DNA of 64,000 nucleotides from Chloracidobacterium sp. (GCA_016716365.1 JADJWM010000016.1:124001-188000); one strand, 5' to 3'; numbered from the stretch's first letter, positions 19,154 through 27,515 are shown. Made by a program: numbers and translations. Notes: generated from the letters alone by a model not told the origin.

Positions 19154-20287
19154 CTATTCACGATACCGGAGCAATGCAGCGACACCTCCAAAATCCCTGA
19201 GCAATAAAGGGTCCTCGATAAATGTAACTGCCGCTTTTGTATTCAGAGCTCGCTCGACCAGAAGATCCGCTGCTAACTCACTCGAATGCGTCCGCGAAGC
19301 ATATTTAGCGAGCGTATTCGGGGTCGTGTACACGGAAGGTATCTGATCCAGTGTTTCCCGGTCGACCTGAATTTCCTCGTCAGACGCACTTATCAGTAAT
19401 TCTTGAACCTGTCCCTCTGATAATGCATAGATCGTGTCCCTCAACCCAACGACGGCGGTCCCTCCGGATGAATACCTGTCTAGCACTTCCCGAACCTTTT
19501 CGGCATCCGAGTGTGTGTTGTGTTCCTTAAGCGATCGCATCGTAAGTCGAAGCACCTCGTGTTCAGGTGTGTTGATGTCGAGCCGAAGGATATCGATCAC
19601 TTTCTCTTCAACTTCTGGGTTTAGGAGTTCTTGCAACGGAGGAATTATTACCTCGTCACCGGCTAGGACGACGTGCGCAGCTTGCTCGTCATTTATAGCT
19701 CTCTCTAATTTCTCAACCACATTCTTTAGGAAGAATGTTCGCTGGTTTTCGCCACGACGCGTGTGTTGGTAATGATCCCTCTCACCCAATTCAGTCTGAT
19801 TAGCGTATTCGTTAGGTATTTCCGTCTTTAGCCTCGTTCTACCAAGGCTGAAGACGAATAGCCTGGCTCTCGTTCCATCTAGAATGAGAGCAACATACCG
19901 TGGATACTGGTCGATCACTCGGGCTAACGGATAAAGAAATGGCCGATCCAGAACATGAATCGTGTTCTTCTCGATCGGCGCATCGAGTTGGATAGCCTCA
20001 AATAGACTGCTCGACCCTGCGCTTGCGAAGATAGCAAGTCCATTGGTCGCAACCTCCAAACGATCCTTCAGGAAGGCAGTAATCCTGGTAGCGATACGTT
20101 CAAAGACTTCTCGGTTTCGAGAACCTTCAGCAAAAGACTTCGCACGTGTGCTGAGTTCTTTCCGAAGGAAGCGATCGAAATCGTCTCGACCGTGCTGATT
20201 TGCCTGCGTATTTAAGTAGAGGCTGACAAACGGAGAGCCATTCGGACAATGAGCAGCTAATCTGTGTAGTTGGTTCGAGATCGCCAT
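19154..20287 (-). CDS. Bacterial eRF1-like (baeRF) family protein
   Basis: A 377-residue soluble protein resembling the bacterial relatives of eukaryotic/archaeal release factor 1 and Pelota. The middle third (YVALILDGTRARLFVFSLGR, followed by RTFFLKNVVEKLERAINDE and HVVLAGDEVIIPPLQELL) is the characteristic eRF1 domain 2/3-like unit, and the C-terminal third resembles an L7Ae-like domain (DTIYALSEGQVQELLIS). The family is proposed to act on stalled ribosomes or in translational stress; no GGQ loop of the classical factors is seen. RBS GGAGG lies seven bases before the ATG. It sits in a run of minus-strand genes with Rnk and small membrane proteins. Confidence 0.7.
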   Translation of the reverse strand: MAISNQLHRLAAHCPNGSPFVSLYLNTQANQHGRDDFDRFLRKELSTRAKSFAEGSRNREVFERIATRITAFLKDRLEVATNGLAIFASAGSSSLFEAIQLDAPIEKNTIHVLDRPFLYPLARVIDQYPRYVALILDGTRARLFVFSLGRTRLKTEIPNEYANQTELGERDHYQHTRRGENQRTFFLKNVVEKLERAINDEQAAHVVLAGDEVIIPPLQELLNPEVEEKVIDILRLDINTPEHEVLRLTMRSLKEHNTHSDAEKVREVLDRYSSGGTAVVGLRDTIYALSEGQVQELLISASDEEIQVDRETLDQIPSVYTTPNTLAKYASRTHSSELAADLLVERALNTKAAVTFIEDPLLLRDFGGVAALLRYRE

Positions 20288-20354
20288 GTACGTTCCTCCT
20301 TCGCTATATTCACAAGTTCCCTCAACCTCTTTCGTCGAACATCGAATGCGGAGA

Positions 20355-20561
20355 TCAGCCTTGTTTTTCCGTCGCTGACAGTTCCAGCCTGATCTCGTCC
20401 GGATTAGTTATCGACTTCCACAACACTCCGCCATAAATTGTTGGGATCGCGATCATCCCGGCGATCAGAATGGCAGACACAGAGTCAACCTGGACTTGAA
20501 TAAAGAAGAACAGAACAACTGATAGTGCTATCAACCAGGTCATAAATTGATTTCCTTTCAT
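20355..20561 (-). CDS. Small membrane protein (68 aa)
   Basis: Two transmembrane helices (MTWLIALSVVLFFFIQVQV and SAILIAGMIAIPTIYGGVLW) and a charged C-terminal tail. RBS GGAG lies eight bases before the ATG. The gene starts 69 bases downstream of the tandem palindrome pair at 20,630, so it is a likely direct target of the island regulator. No function can be assigned. Confidence 0.6.
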   Translation of the reverse strand: MKGNQFMTWLIALSVVLFFFIQVQVDSVSAILIAGMIAIPTIYGGVLWKSITNPDEIRLELSATEKQG

Positions 20562-20629
20562 GGTGTTTACTCCAGCTTCAAGGATGTTTCCTTTACACTT
20601 AGACTATCGGAACTGCCGTATCGATAAGA

Positions 20630-20666
20630 GGGTATTAACACCCGCGCAAGCAGGGCATTAACACCT
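20630..20666. promoter_or_regulatory. Tandem palindrome pair 1 (putative operator)
   Basis: GGGTATTAACACCC and, 23 bases further on, GGGCATTAACACCT. The first copy is a near-perfect palindrome (GGGTnTTAAnACCC). The pair lies 69 bases ahead of the minus-strand small membrane protein gene. The same two-site arrangement recurs several times in the island. Confidence 0.65.
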
Positions 20667-20912
20667 GTACAGTGTTCGCAATGAACTTCGGATGGAGAAA
20701 AGGGTCAGATGAAACCGAGCTTAGGAAGGCTTGCCTAGCGGGTACTTTGATCGGCTGGTTGCCGGGAAGGCGTTGTTAGCTAGTAATGATTTCGGGCGCC
20801 GCGAACATCTCTCTTCCGCGGTAATCAGAAGAGAGATGCACGTCACCCAATTGATGGAATATAAGGTTTGAAGAAGGACCGTTTATACATCGTAATGATC
20901 TCGACCATGAGA

Positions 20913-21353
20913 CTATAGATCGAAGAACCCATCGGCCTCCGGCTGAAAGGGGATGTCGAGAATCCTAAGCCTGCGTATACGACCAGGCGCTCTGAACTCA
21001 ACCGTGGCCCCACGACGATGACCTAAGAGAGCGGTTGCTAGCGGGGTCAAGACAGAGATCTTTCCTTCATCAAGGTTTGCCTCGGTTGGAAAGACGATTG
21101 AATAGCTACTCTCCTCTCCGGTGTCGAGATCCAGTAGACCGACCTTCGAGCGCATAGTCACGACGTCCGGTGGTATATTTTGGGGCTCGAGCACCTCGGC
21201 AAACTCGAGTTCATCCTCAAGTTTGTTAACGTACGAAACGTCGGAGGGTGCTCCTTGCTTGCGCACCAACTCGATAAGATTTCCAAGACGATCCCGATCG
21301 GTCTTGGATATGTAGACTGTAGCTTGCGTTGTGACGGCAAGGTTGTCGGACAT
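20913..21353 (-). CDS. rnk: Rnk-like nucleoside diphosphate kinase regulator (GreA/GreB C-terminal domain)
   Basis: A 146-residue protein matching Rnk over its length: an N-terminal coiled part (DRDRLGNLIELV, LEDELEFAEVL), the conserved IPPDVVTMRSKVGLLDLDTGEE, YSIVFPTEA, ISVLTPLATALLGHRRG and the end ILDIPFQPEADGFFDL. Rnk binds RNA polymerase through its Gre-like domain and in Pseudomonas affects nucleotide pools. RBS AAGGAGG precedes the ATG. The tandem palindrome pair at 21,537 lies about 180 bases upstream, so it is a possible member of the island regulon. The only alternative is a GreA/GreB paralogue, but the coiled domain is too short for that. Confidence 0.8.
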   Translation of the reverse strand: MSDNLAVTTQATVYISKTDRDRLGNLIELVRKQGAPSDVSYVNKLEDELEFAEVLEPQNIPPDVVTMRSKVGLLDLDTGEESSYSIVFPTEANLDEGKISVLTPLATALLGHRRGATVEFRAPGRIRRLRILDIPFQPEADGFFDL

Positions 21354-21536
21354 ATACGATCCTCCTTATGGTTCCCTCTTTAAAAGGGACAACGAAAGAA
21401 CAGGAATTGAATAGGGCGAAAGCTCAGATCTTATCAAGGCGTATGCCTTCGAGCGGCACCAGACTTTTCGCCTAACCTTCCCGTACTCATTCCCCCTCGA
21501 TGTACCGAGCTTAAGCGGAAAAATGAAGCTAATCTA

Positions 21537-21573
21537 GCGTAGAAACACGCGATATACTCGGGTATTTACACCT
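21537..21573. promoter_or_regulatory. Tandem palindrome pair 2 (putative operator)
   Basis: GCGTAGAAACACGC and, 23 bases further on, GGGTATTTACACCT. Same motif and spacing as the pair at 20,630. It lies upstream of rnk on the minus strand and just downstream of a 53-codon gene. Confidence 0.6.
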
Positions 21574-21589
21574 GATTTGATCCATGACT

Positions 21590-21751
21590 TCAGGGTTCAC
21601 CACCACCACTAAACATCGTTGCGTTCGCCGGATTCGGTTCGCTCCGATGACTCTCCGGTTGCTTTCCTCTTGAATGGATCTCCATCCAAACGATTGCTCC
21701 CAGGGATAAGGCGGTTCCTACAACGACCACAATGATGGTACTCAAATCCAC
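21590..21751 (-). CDS. Tiny membrane protein (53 aa), GTG start
   Basis: The product has one transmembrane helix right at the N-terminus (LSTIIVVVVGTALSLGAIVWMEI) and a hydrophilic tail rich in Pro, Ser and Gly. The GTG start is chosen because a strong AAAGGAGG lies seven bases ahead of it. It is part of the series of mini membrane proteins on this strand. Function unknown. Confidence 0.5.
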   Translation of the reverse strand: MDLSTIIVVVVGTALSLGAIVWMEIHSRGKQPESHRSEPNPANATMFSGGGEP

Positions 21752-21786
21752 GCTAGAACCTCCTTTAGGTTCGGCACCCGCTATTC

Positions 21787-22059
21787 TCAGGCCTCGGAGC
21801 GATCTCGATCTCTTCGCCAGCGGAGTTTCGTGACGTCAGGCGAGATTCGCCTCAAGATCCAGTACGTTTTCTTTGCCGTAAGCGGCAGAACGTCCTCGAT
21901 TCGCCGGCCATCGAATGCCACGGCTGCTTCCAACACCGAGTCGGGTATCCCGTTGACGGTGTATCCGCTAGTTTCGAGTTGGCGTCGAATCCGCCGCAGA
22001 ACCCGTCTTGTCCGACAATGCTCGAGCTGCAGCCATTTCATGTAGATCGATCTCAGCAT
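21787..22059 (-). CDS. Hypothetical protein (90 aa)
   Basis: Basic 90-residue protein (many Arg), soluble, with no signal or membrane segment. RBS AGGAAGG is close to the ATG. The middle (GYTVNGIPDSVLEAAVAFDGRRIEDVLPLTAKKTYWIL) looks structured, and the tail is strongly basic, which would suit nucleic-acid binding. I do not recognise the family. It lies in the same strand run as the tiny membrane proteins. Confidence 0.5.
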   Translation of the reverse strand: MLRSIYMKWLQLEHCRTRRVLRRIRRQLETSGYTVNGIPDSVLEAAVAFDGRRIEDVLPLTAKKTYWILRRISPDVTKLRWRRDRDRSEA

Positions 22060-22182
22060 TCCTTCCTTCCTATAGCTGCTCCCAATTGCCGGTCTCGCGT
22101 TAGTCTCGATTTTGCCCTGATTACTCGATCAAGAGGCAAACCAGCAAGACGCGGTCTCATAACGGCACGTCGCTCTTTCCTT

Positions 22183-22365
22183 CTAACGTTTCTCACCTTT
22201 CGTCATAGTCAGCGGCCCCGCCATCATCATTCCCAGAAAGACGAGCATCGCCGTGAGCATGCCAACGGGTATTAGGAACCCGGCATTTAGGAATCCCGCG
22301 AGGTACGAAGAAACCGTCATCCCAACAATCAGGAACCAAAACAGGGCTATCGTACGTATTAGCAT
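22183..22365 (-). CDS. Small membrane protein (60 aa)
   Basis: Two transmembrane helices (IALFWFLIVGMTVSSYLAGFL and FLIPVGMLTAMLVFLGMMMAG) with a short basic tail. RBS AAAGGAG lies before the ATG. It is divergent from the first universal stress protein gene, with the tandem palindrome pair at 22,600 between them. The next small membrane protein/UspA pair, near 24.2 kb, has the same arrangement. Confidence 0.55.
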   Translation of the reverse strand: MLIRTIALFWFLIVGMTVSSYLAGFLNAGFLIPVGMLTAMLVFLGMMMAGPLTMTKGEKR

Positions 22366-22599
22366 CTAAAACCTTTCTCCTTTCCTGTATATTTTGGTGC
22401 CGCCCCTTGAGTGCACCACCGCTGTGGTTGCATTCAAAGATGCACCGCTCGTTTGCGTAGCTCTTGACCTTCTAAAGGTCGCCCTCGCTGTATTGAACTG
22501 AGACCGGTTCTTGATGCGTCGCCTTACTTTGGATTGACGCCACTTGCGAGAGCAGCTGTGCACAATCTCTACATTAGGATCACCTAGGCGAATCAAACA

Positions 22600-22636
22600 G
22601 GGTATTAACACCCGATCTTCGGGCGTATAAACACTT
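22600..22636. promoter_or_regulatory. Tandem palindrome pair 3 (putative operator)
   Basis: GGGTATTAACACCC and, 23 bases further on, GCGTATAAACACTT. It sits in the divergent region between a small membrane protein gene (235 bases to its left) and a universal stress protein gene (212 bases to its right). The first copy is identical to that at 20,630. Confidence 0.65.
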
Positions 22637-22847
22637 GTCACATCGATAGAGTCCTATCGAGCTCCCGACCTGCGTTTGAAGTGTGCTGGTGCGTAGAAAT
22701 ACGCGATCGAAGCAAGTAGTAACACTCTTATAGTCAGAGCCTCATAGTGACTAATCTGAAGTGGTGAATTCAGCTCTGGATCGTATGCACTTGTCATCCA
22801 GCGCATCGTTGCAAGAGCTGTGAGAGAAGATCGGAGGTATTTTTTAA

Positions 22848-23744
22848 ATGAAGGTATTGATCGGGTACGACGGTTCAAGACATTCCGACACGGCTCTGGA
22901 CGATCTGAGGCTAGCGGGACTGCCCCGCGAGATGAAAAGCCTAATTGTCTCGGTAGCTGATCCCCTAATGGCTAGTCGGCCGCTTCGAGAGGTAGTAGCG
23001 CTTGCGATGCCTTCGCGGCGCGTAGTGTCGGGAGATTTCGCCCAATCACAGGGAGACCGGGCGATCCTAGCTGAGGAATTCTCGATGAAGGCGGTAAACC
23101 GCCTCCTCCTGGAGTTCCCAGATTGGGAGGTTGCGAATCAGACTCGAATAGGAACAGCGGCGTGGGAGCTCATCGACGCTGCAGATGAATGGAATGCGGA
23201 TCTGGTTGTGGTGGGATCCGAAAGCGTTCCTGTGGTCGAGCGAATTCTCCTGGGTAGCGTGTCGAAAAGAGTCGCGACCGAGTCGCGGCGCTCGGTGAGA
23301 GTTGCCCGCTCTGTCGAAAGGAAGAAGCCATATGCCCCCCCGAAGATCACTATCGGGGTTGATGGTTCTCCGGCCGCTCAGGAGGCGGTCTATGAAGTAG
23401 GGCGGAGGGTTTGGCCGGACGGAACTCAGGTGAAGTTGGTAGTTGCTCGCAGCGGCCAACCAATGCCCGGCTATGATCAACGACCCGGTAATCAGGCGGA
23501 ATCCATGTTGGAGTGGGCCAGGTATCACCTGAAGGCGACCGGACTGAACGTATCAATGTCCATTCAGACAGGCGATCCTAAGCGCATTCTGCTTGGAGAA
23601 GCTCGAAAATGGCGCTCTGACTGCCTTTTCGTTGGATGTCGCAACTTCAAAAGCGGCTTCGAGAGATACAAGTTAGGGAGTGTCTCGACCGCAGTCGTCA
23701 CGAAGGCTCCATGTTCAGTTGAGATCGTGCGCCCTGTCGAGTAA
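22848..23744 (+). CDS. Tandem-domain universal stress protein
   Basis: A 298-residue cytoplasmic protein with two UspA domains (about 1-150 and 160-298). Each starts with a beta strand and a DGS loop (VLIGYDGSRHSDTAL; ITIGVDGSPAAQEAV). The nucleotide loop of domain 1 is VGSESVPVVERILLGSVS and that of domain 2 is VGCRNFKSGFERYKLGSVS. Both keep the final GS but depart from the full G-2x-G-9x-G-S/T ATP motif, so ATP binding is uncertain. A GGAGG ribosome-binding site lies 11 bases ahead. It is a paralogue of the gene at 24,457 and ends in a strong hairpin. Confidence 0.85.
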   Translation: MKVLIGYDGSRHSDTALDDLRLAGLPREMKSLIVSVADPLMASRPLREVVALAMPSRRVVSGDFAQSQGDRAILAEEFSMKAVNRLLLEFPDWEVANQTRIGTAAWELIDAADEWNADLVVVGSESVPVVERILLGSVSKRVATESRRSVRVARSVERKKPYAPPKITIGVDGSPAAQEAVYEVGRRVWPDGTQVKLVVARSGQPMPGYDQRPGNQAESMLEWARYHLKATGLNVSMSIQTGDPKRILLGEARKWRSDCLFVGCRNFKSGFERYKLGSVSTAVVTKAPCSVEIVRPVE

Positions 23745-23758
23745 GGCTATGGGAAGGG

Positions 23759-23788
23759 AGCGGCAACGGACGAGTATCCGTTGCCGCT
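23759..23788 (+). terminator. Hairpin after universal stress protein gene
   Basis: A perfect 12-bp stem (AGCGGCAACGGA and TCCGTTGCCGCT) with a 6-base loop, 15 bases after the stop codon. No T-run follows, so efficiency is uncertain. It would also separate the convergent small gene to the right. Confidence 0.6.
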
Positions 23789-23898
23789 ATAATCGGTCTG
23801 CGTCTCTGTGCTTCGATAGACGCGCTCCCATTAGGTGCTTAAAAGGCGTCGCAACTTGAATGCGTTGGGGTATTTCTTCGAACCGATTTTCTCCCGCG

Positions 23899-24171
23899 TC
23901 ACCCTTTACTTTGGAAAGTCCTACTATGGTATTTTGGCTGAAATAGCCGATCGACCCACCACGGCAATACGGCTACAAAGAAGCCGAAAAAGAGAGTGGC
24001 GAAAATGAATCCGAAAATGCTTCGAGCAACGTCGCTCATGTTTCCCGTAAAATACAAAGTACCTGCTGTTGCAAGAACTACGAACCAAATCGCTGCGTAA
24101 ATTCTCGGTACCATAACATTCCGTCCATCATTGAGATCTATCAACAAATCCATCTGTTGATACCTTGACAT
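23899..24171 (-). CDS. Small membrane protein (up to 90 aa)
   Basis: Two transmembrane helices (IYAAIWFVVLATAGTLYF and IFGFIFATLFFGFFVAVLPWWV), with a short soluble tail. The start is uncertain: the ATG at 24,171 is far upstream of the first helix, while an ATG at 24,114 gives MVPRIYAA and a more compact protein. It is divergent from the second universal stress protein gene with palindrome pair 4 between them, which repeats the module seen at 22.2-23.7 kb. Confidence 0.5.
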   Translation of the reverse strand: MSRYQQMDLLIDLNDGRNVMVPRIYAAIWFVVLATAGTLYFTGNMSDVARSIFGFIFATLFFGFFVAVLPWWVDRLFQPKYHSRTFQSKG

Positions 24172-24196
24172 TAGCTCGAAGCGGAGGATGGCAACA

Positions 24197-24233
24197 GCGT
24201 GTAATCACGTAGCATAGGCGCGTGTTTTCACAC
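24197..24233. promoter_or_regulatory. Tandem palindrome pair 4 (putative operator)
   Basis: GCGTGTAATCACGT and, exactly 23 bases further on, GCGTGTTTTCACAC. It lies between a small membrane protein gene on the minus strand and a universal stress protein gene that starts 224 bases to the right, a distance close to the 212 bases of the first module. Confidence 0.6.
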
Positions 24234-24456
24234 AGTCCCAGTTCACGGCACATTCCGGCATAAGCTGCTAACAAGATGTGAAGAGAAACACGTGCTATCA
24301 CTCGTTTCATTAGGGTAATTCCGCGCTATCGAACAGTATGTCGAGCTACTAGGCTGAATATAAGGCAGGAAAACCATGCCGGCGAGACATACGGAAGAGA
24401 CTCGCCGAAGTGCATTCGATCAAACCTGCAAGAACACGAGTGAGGTGCAAGCATAA

Positions 24457-25398
24457 ATGAGAGTACTTATTGGTTACGACGGTTCAGAGTATTCAGACGC
24501 GGCAATTGAGGATTTGAAAAAGGCCGGTCTTCCCCGCGACAGTAGAGCAATGGTTGTCTCTGTCGCTGACTTGCTAATGAGCAGTCCCGAGCTTTCCGCG
24601 GCAAACGGAAGTTCCATAACTTCTCGACGCGTCGCATCGGGGCTAAGAAAAGCTCAAGATCATGCCTCGCGCGTAACTGACGAAGTACACGACGCTGCAA
24701 AACAAGCGAAGAAACGTGTGCAAAAGCTCTTTCCAGAATGGAAGGTAGAATCTGAAGTTATGGTTGGATCTCCTGGGTGGGTACTGGTAGACCGAGCGAA
24801 GGAATGGAAAGCTGATCTAGTCGTTGTTGGTTCTCAGGGCCGTTCGGCCTTGAAGCGCCTGTTTCTCGGCAGTGTTTCTAGACGAGTGTTGAGCGAGGCA
24901 TCTTGTTCAGTTCGAGTTGTAAGAACCCAACCCCACTCTCGGAACGATGATCCGCCGCGAATTATCATAGGTGTGGATGGCTCGCCAGCTGCCGAACAAG
25001 CGATCTACGGCGTCGGACAACGGGTGTGGCCGGCTGGGACAGAAGTGCGACTTGTTTCAGTCGATGACAGCACACCCACTACTCAGATCATTTCACGGCT
25101 TCCCCAGGCGGCGGCTATGATCAACAGCTATTACCGGAAAAGAGAATCGCGCATCTCTGCCATGCTCAAATGGGCAACAAAAGAGTTGAGAGCGATCGGA
25201 ATTGAATCGTCGGTTGTAGCCCTCGAAGGGGAGGCTAAAACCATTCTCCTTCGGCAGGCTCGAGAGTGGAATGCCGACTGTATTTTTGTCGGAACCCGCG
25301 ACTTCAAGAGTTCGTTCGAGCGGTTCCGTCTAGGTAGCGTTTCGACCGGTCTTGCAACAAGCGCTTCATGCCCAGTTGAGGTAGTTCGTCCATTTTGA
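24457..25398 (+). CDS. Tandem-domain universal stress protein
   Basis: A 313-residue protein with two UspA domains. Domain 1 starts VLIGYDGSEYSDAA and has the complete ATP-binding loop GSQGRSALKRLFLGS (G-2x-G-9x-G-S), so it should bind ATP. Domain 2 (IIIGVDGSPAAEQA) has the altered loop VGTRDFKSSFERFRLGSVS. Compared with its paralogue at 22,848 it carries an insertion of about 20 residues in the helical part of domain 1 (KAQDHASRVTDEVHDAAKQAKKR). Two-domain Usps support survival under starvation and low oxygen in mycobacteria and proteobacteria; the same role here is inference. Confidence 0.87.
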   Translation: MRVLIGYDGSEYSDAAIEDLKKAGLPRDSRAMVVSVADLLMSSPELSAANGSSITSRRVASGLRKAQDHASRVTDEVHDAAKQAKKRVQKLFPEWKVESEVMVGSPGWVLVDRAKEWKADLVVVGSQGRSALKRLFLGSVSRRVLSEASCSVRVVRTQPHSRNDDPPRIIIGVDGSPAAEQAIYGVGQRVWPAGTEVRLVSVDDSTPTTQIISRLPQAAAMINSYYRKRESRISAMLKWATKELRAIGIESSVVALEGEAKTILLRQAREWNADCIFVGTRDFKSSFERFRLGSVSTGLATSASCPVEVVRPF

Positions 25399-25448
25399 GA
25401 CTGACGATTTGGTGACCAAAGCTACCTCCGCCTTAGGGGTTCGAATTC

Positions 25449-25667
25449 ATGTTGAGCACGATTATGGTAAGTAATGTTTCCAGTCAACTTTTTACGAGGC
25501 AGTCGCTGGATCGCTGGGAGAATGAAGGCGGAAGAATTCGCGATGAGAAAGCGGAATGGATCGATTTCCGCCCCAACGAAAGACGAAAAGGGTCTAGCAC
25601 TAAGAGTACTCGATCGCCGGTAACAGCGAGGCGTATTGCCAGAGCGCCGCGCCCGTGGGCAGATTGA
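25449..25667 (+). CDS. Small hypothetical protein (72 aa)
   Basis: Soluble and mostly polar. The segment QLFTRQSLDRWENEGGRI reads like a conserved protein start, while the rest is basic and low in information, so the C-terminal half may not be native. AGGGG lies nine bases ahead of the ATG. It is convergent with the response regulator gene. I cannot name a family. Confidence 0.3.
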   Translation: MLSTIMVSNVSSQLFTRQSLDRWENEGGRIRDEKAEWIDFRPNERRKGSSTKSTRSPVTARRIARAPRPWAD

Positions 25668-25696
25668 TCACCCAGAACTCGGCACAGTCCTTGTCT

Positions 25697-26332
25697 CTAT
25701 TCGGTTCTTCTGGCGGCCGCAATTTGGAGAGCCAGTTCCACACGGTTACCGAGGTTCTTCTTGTCGAGAATTCGACTGATGTGTCCCTCGATCGTTCGCA
25801 GGCTGAGACCAAGCTCGGCCGCGATCTCCTTATTGCTTAATCCGCGGGCGACGGCCTCCGCCACTCGCCATTCGGCATCGGTCAGTTCCTCATCGCGGAT
25901 GAAGTCGTGGCTATCTTCATCTTTGTCACCGAACATCCGCGCGAGATCCGAATGCGTGCGCTCAACCCGGCTTAAGATCGCCGAAACTATTGCGGCCAAT
26001 TCGTCCGGCTCAAAAGGCTTTGTGATGTACGCGTCTACTCCGGTTCGAAAACCCTGTATGCGATCGGCGGTCTCGTCCTTTGCCGTCAAAAAGACGATCG
26101 GGACCAACCTTGTACGAGCATTCGATCGAAGGTTTCGAACAAGCTGATAACCATCCATTCCGGGCATACGAATATCACTGATTATCAGGTCGGGAAGACC
26201 TTCAGCGACACGAATCATTGCATCTGCACCACGGCGCGCCGTCAAAACCTCATACCCTTCCGTCCGCAGCGTATCGGATACGGCTAACAACAAGCCCGGA
26301 TCATCGTCTACCACCAGTAGTCTCTTTGCCAT
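25697..26332 (-). CDS. LuxR/NarL-type response regulator
   Basis: A 211-residue two-component regulator. The receiver domain spans residues 3-120 with the acidic pocket (VVDDD), phospho-acceptor Asp53 (IISDIRMPGMDG), the switch Thr in FLTAKDE and Lys in ITKPFEPDEL. After a linker, a LuxR/GerE helix-turn-helix follows (LTDAEWRVAEAVARGLSNKEIAAELGLSLRTIEGHISRILDKK). I chose the ATG at 26,332 because the receiver fold begins directly there, with GGGAGAG before it. It overlaps the end of the kinase gene by 32 bases, so the two are coupled. It is the only DNA-binding two-component regulator in the island and the best candidate to bind the tandem palindromes. Confidence 0.9.
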   Translation of the reverse strand: MAKRLLVVDDDPGLLLAVSDTLRTEGYEVLTARRGADAMIRVAEGLPDLIISDIRMPGMDGYQLVRNLRSNARTRLVPIVFLTAKDETADRIQGFRTGVDAYITKPFEPDELAAIVSAILSRVERTHSDLARMFGDKDEDSHDFIRDEELTDAEWRVAEAVARGLSNKEIAAELGLSLRTIEGHISRILDKKNLGNRVELALQIAAARRTE

Positions 26333-27467
26333 TCTCTCCCTCGCTATCCAACGCCATTTTCCCGCGGTCGGTCCCCCACAGCGGAAGTCGTATCGTAAAG
26401 GTGCTGCCATGTCCGACCTGGGTCTCGACAGAAATGTCGCCACCCATTCTCTCAACAACATTCTTCCCTAGGTAAAGTCCTAAGCCAACTCCGGACACAT
26501 CTGCATCTTCGAGAAATTCCGCATATTCGGTGGCCTCGCTCATCGCGGCAGAGTGCTTGGCAGGACGCCCCCGGTGAAACTTGTCGAACAATACCGGCAG
26601 GTCTTCGAGGGGTATCCCGCGCCCGTTGTCGGTAACTTCGATCAAAACGAACCCGTCGTCAACGCGAGCATACAGCGAGATCACTCCACCATCCGGCGTA
26701 TACTTTATGGCATTCTCGATCAAATTGCTCAATACGCGCCGAAGCGCTTTGGGGTCGGCACAAACTGAAGGGACCGCACCGAACGGCTTGATTTCAAGTT
26801 GGTGTCGACGCCTTTCGGCGGCACGCCTTTCAGCCTTAGCGCAAGATTGAACGACTTCCGATATGTCGACTTCCTCCTTCGATAGTCGAAAAACCCCTCC
26901 TTCGATCCGTGAGAGATCAAGTAAATTAAGTACCAGATCGATCTGCCTATCACATTCGACTGAGATGGTTTCGAGATACTCTAAGCGTTTCTCCTCAACG
27001 AGATCGCCGCGTAGCAATAGCCGCGTAAGAGCCTTTATAGTCGTTAAAGGGGTTCGCAACTCGTGCGATACACTGCTCACGAAGTCTGATTTCAGTGTGT
27101 CCAGCTCCGAGAATCTTCTCCGGCGTTCGACCAGACGCTCCGCCATCAAATTAAACCGGCGCTCAAGGGATCCAATTTCATCGCTCCCGTGTCCGGGCGA
27201 TTCAGGAACTCGAGCCATAAAATCGCCTTCAGAAATTCTTTCAGTTGCGCGGTCGAGGGCCTGAACGCGCCTCCGTATGCTTCTCGCGACGACTTCCGCG
27301 GCCAAAACTCCGCTGGCCACGGCAATCAGTGTTGCCATCCCTAAAACGAGAAGATCTGACCTATTTCGAAAGGTTTCGAGCAGAACAAAGGGCAACGCCG
27401 TTGCAAAGACAATGATCAGCAATCGAGGAAGAATACCCATCTTCCCAGGAATTATAGCAATTGCCAT
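26301..27467 (-). CDS. Sensor histidine kinase (HAMP, HisKA, HATPase)
   Basis: Membrane-bound kinase of about 388 residues. Two N-terminal transmembrane helices (ILPRLLIIVFATALPFVLL and LLVLGMATLIAVASGVLAAEVV) are joined by a very short loop, so no large external sensor is present. Then come a HAMP linker (RRRVQALDRATERISEGDF), the H-box SSVSHELRTPLTTIK with the phospho-His, N-box NLIENAIKYTPDGG, G1 DNGRGIPLEDLP and G2 GVGLGLYLGKNV. The signal is probably sensed in or at the membrane. The ATG at 27,467 is preceded by GAAAGA; the frame is open 19 codons further, over palindrome pair 5. Forms an operon with the response regulator. Confidence 0.88.
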   Translation of the reverse strand: MAIAIIPGKMGILPRLLIIVFATALPFVLLETFRNRSDLLVLGMATLIAVASGVLAAEVVARSIRRRVQALDRATERISEGDFMARVPESPGHGSDEIGSLERRFNLMAERLVERRRRFSELDTLKSDFVSSVSHELRTPLTTIKALTRLLLRGDLVEEKRLEYLETISVECDRQIDLVLNLLDLSRIEGGVFRLSKEEVDISEVVQSCAKAERRAAERRRHQLEIKPFGAVPSVCADPKALRRVLSNLIENAIKYTPDGGVISLYARVDDGFVLIEVTDNGRGIPLEDLPVLFDKFHRGRPAKHSAAMSEATEYAEFLEDADVSGVGLGLYLGKNVVERMGGDISVETQVGHGSTFTIRLPLWGTDRGKMALDSEGENGKETTGGRR

Positions 27468-27479
27468 TCTTTCGCCGAC

Positions 27480-27515
27480 GCGAGTAAACACCTTATTTCG
27501 AGCGTGATAATACTC
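27480..27515. promoter_or_regulatory. Tandem palindrome pair 5 (putative operator, weaker)
   Basis: GCGAGTAAACACCT and, 22 bases further on, GCGTGATAATACTC. Weaker matches than pairs 1-4. It lies between the kinase start and the divergent nucleotidyltransferase gene, about 95-130 bases ahead of the latter, so it could autoregulate the kinase operon or control the nucleotidyltransferase. Confidence 0.4.

Noticed and set aside
22366..22641. A 91-codon minus-strand frame
   Set aside because: It covers operator pair 3 and the promoter region, has no ribosome-binding site and reads as low-information basic sequence.
22654..22797. A 47-codon frame with one hydrophobic segment, minus strand
   Set aside because: No ribosome-binding site; it overlaps the leader of the universal stress protein gene. 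Possible, but not supportable.
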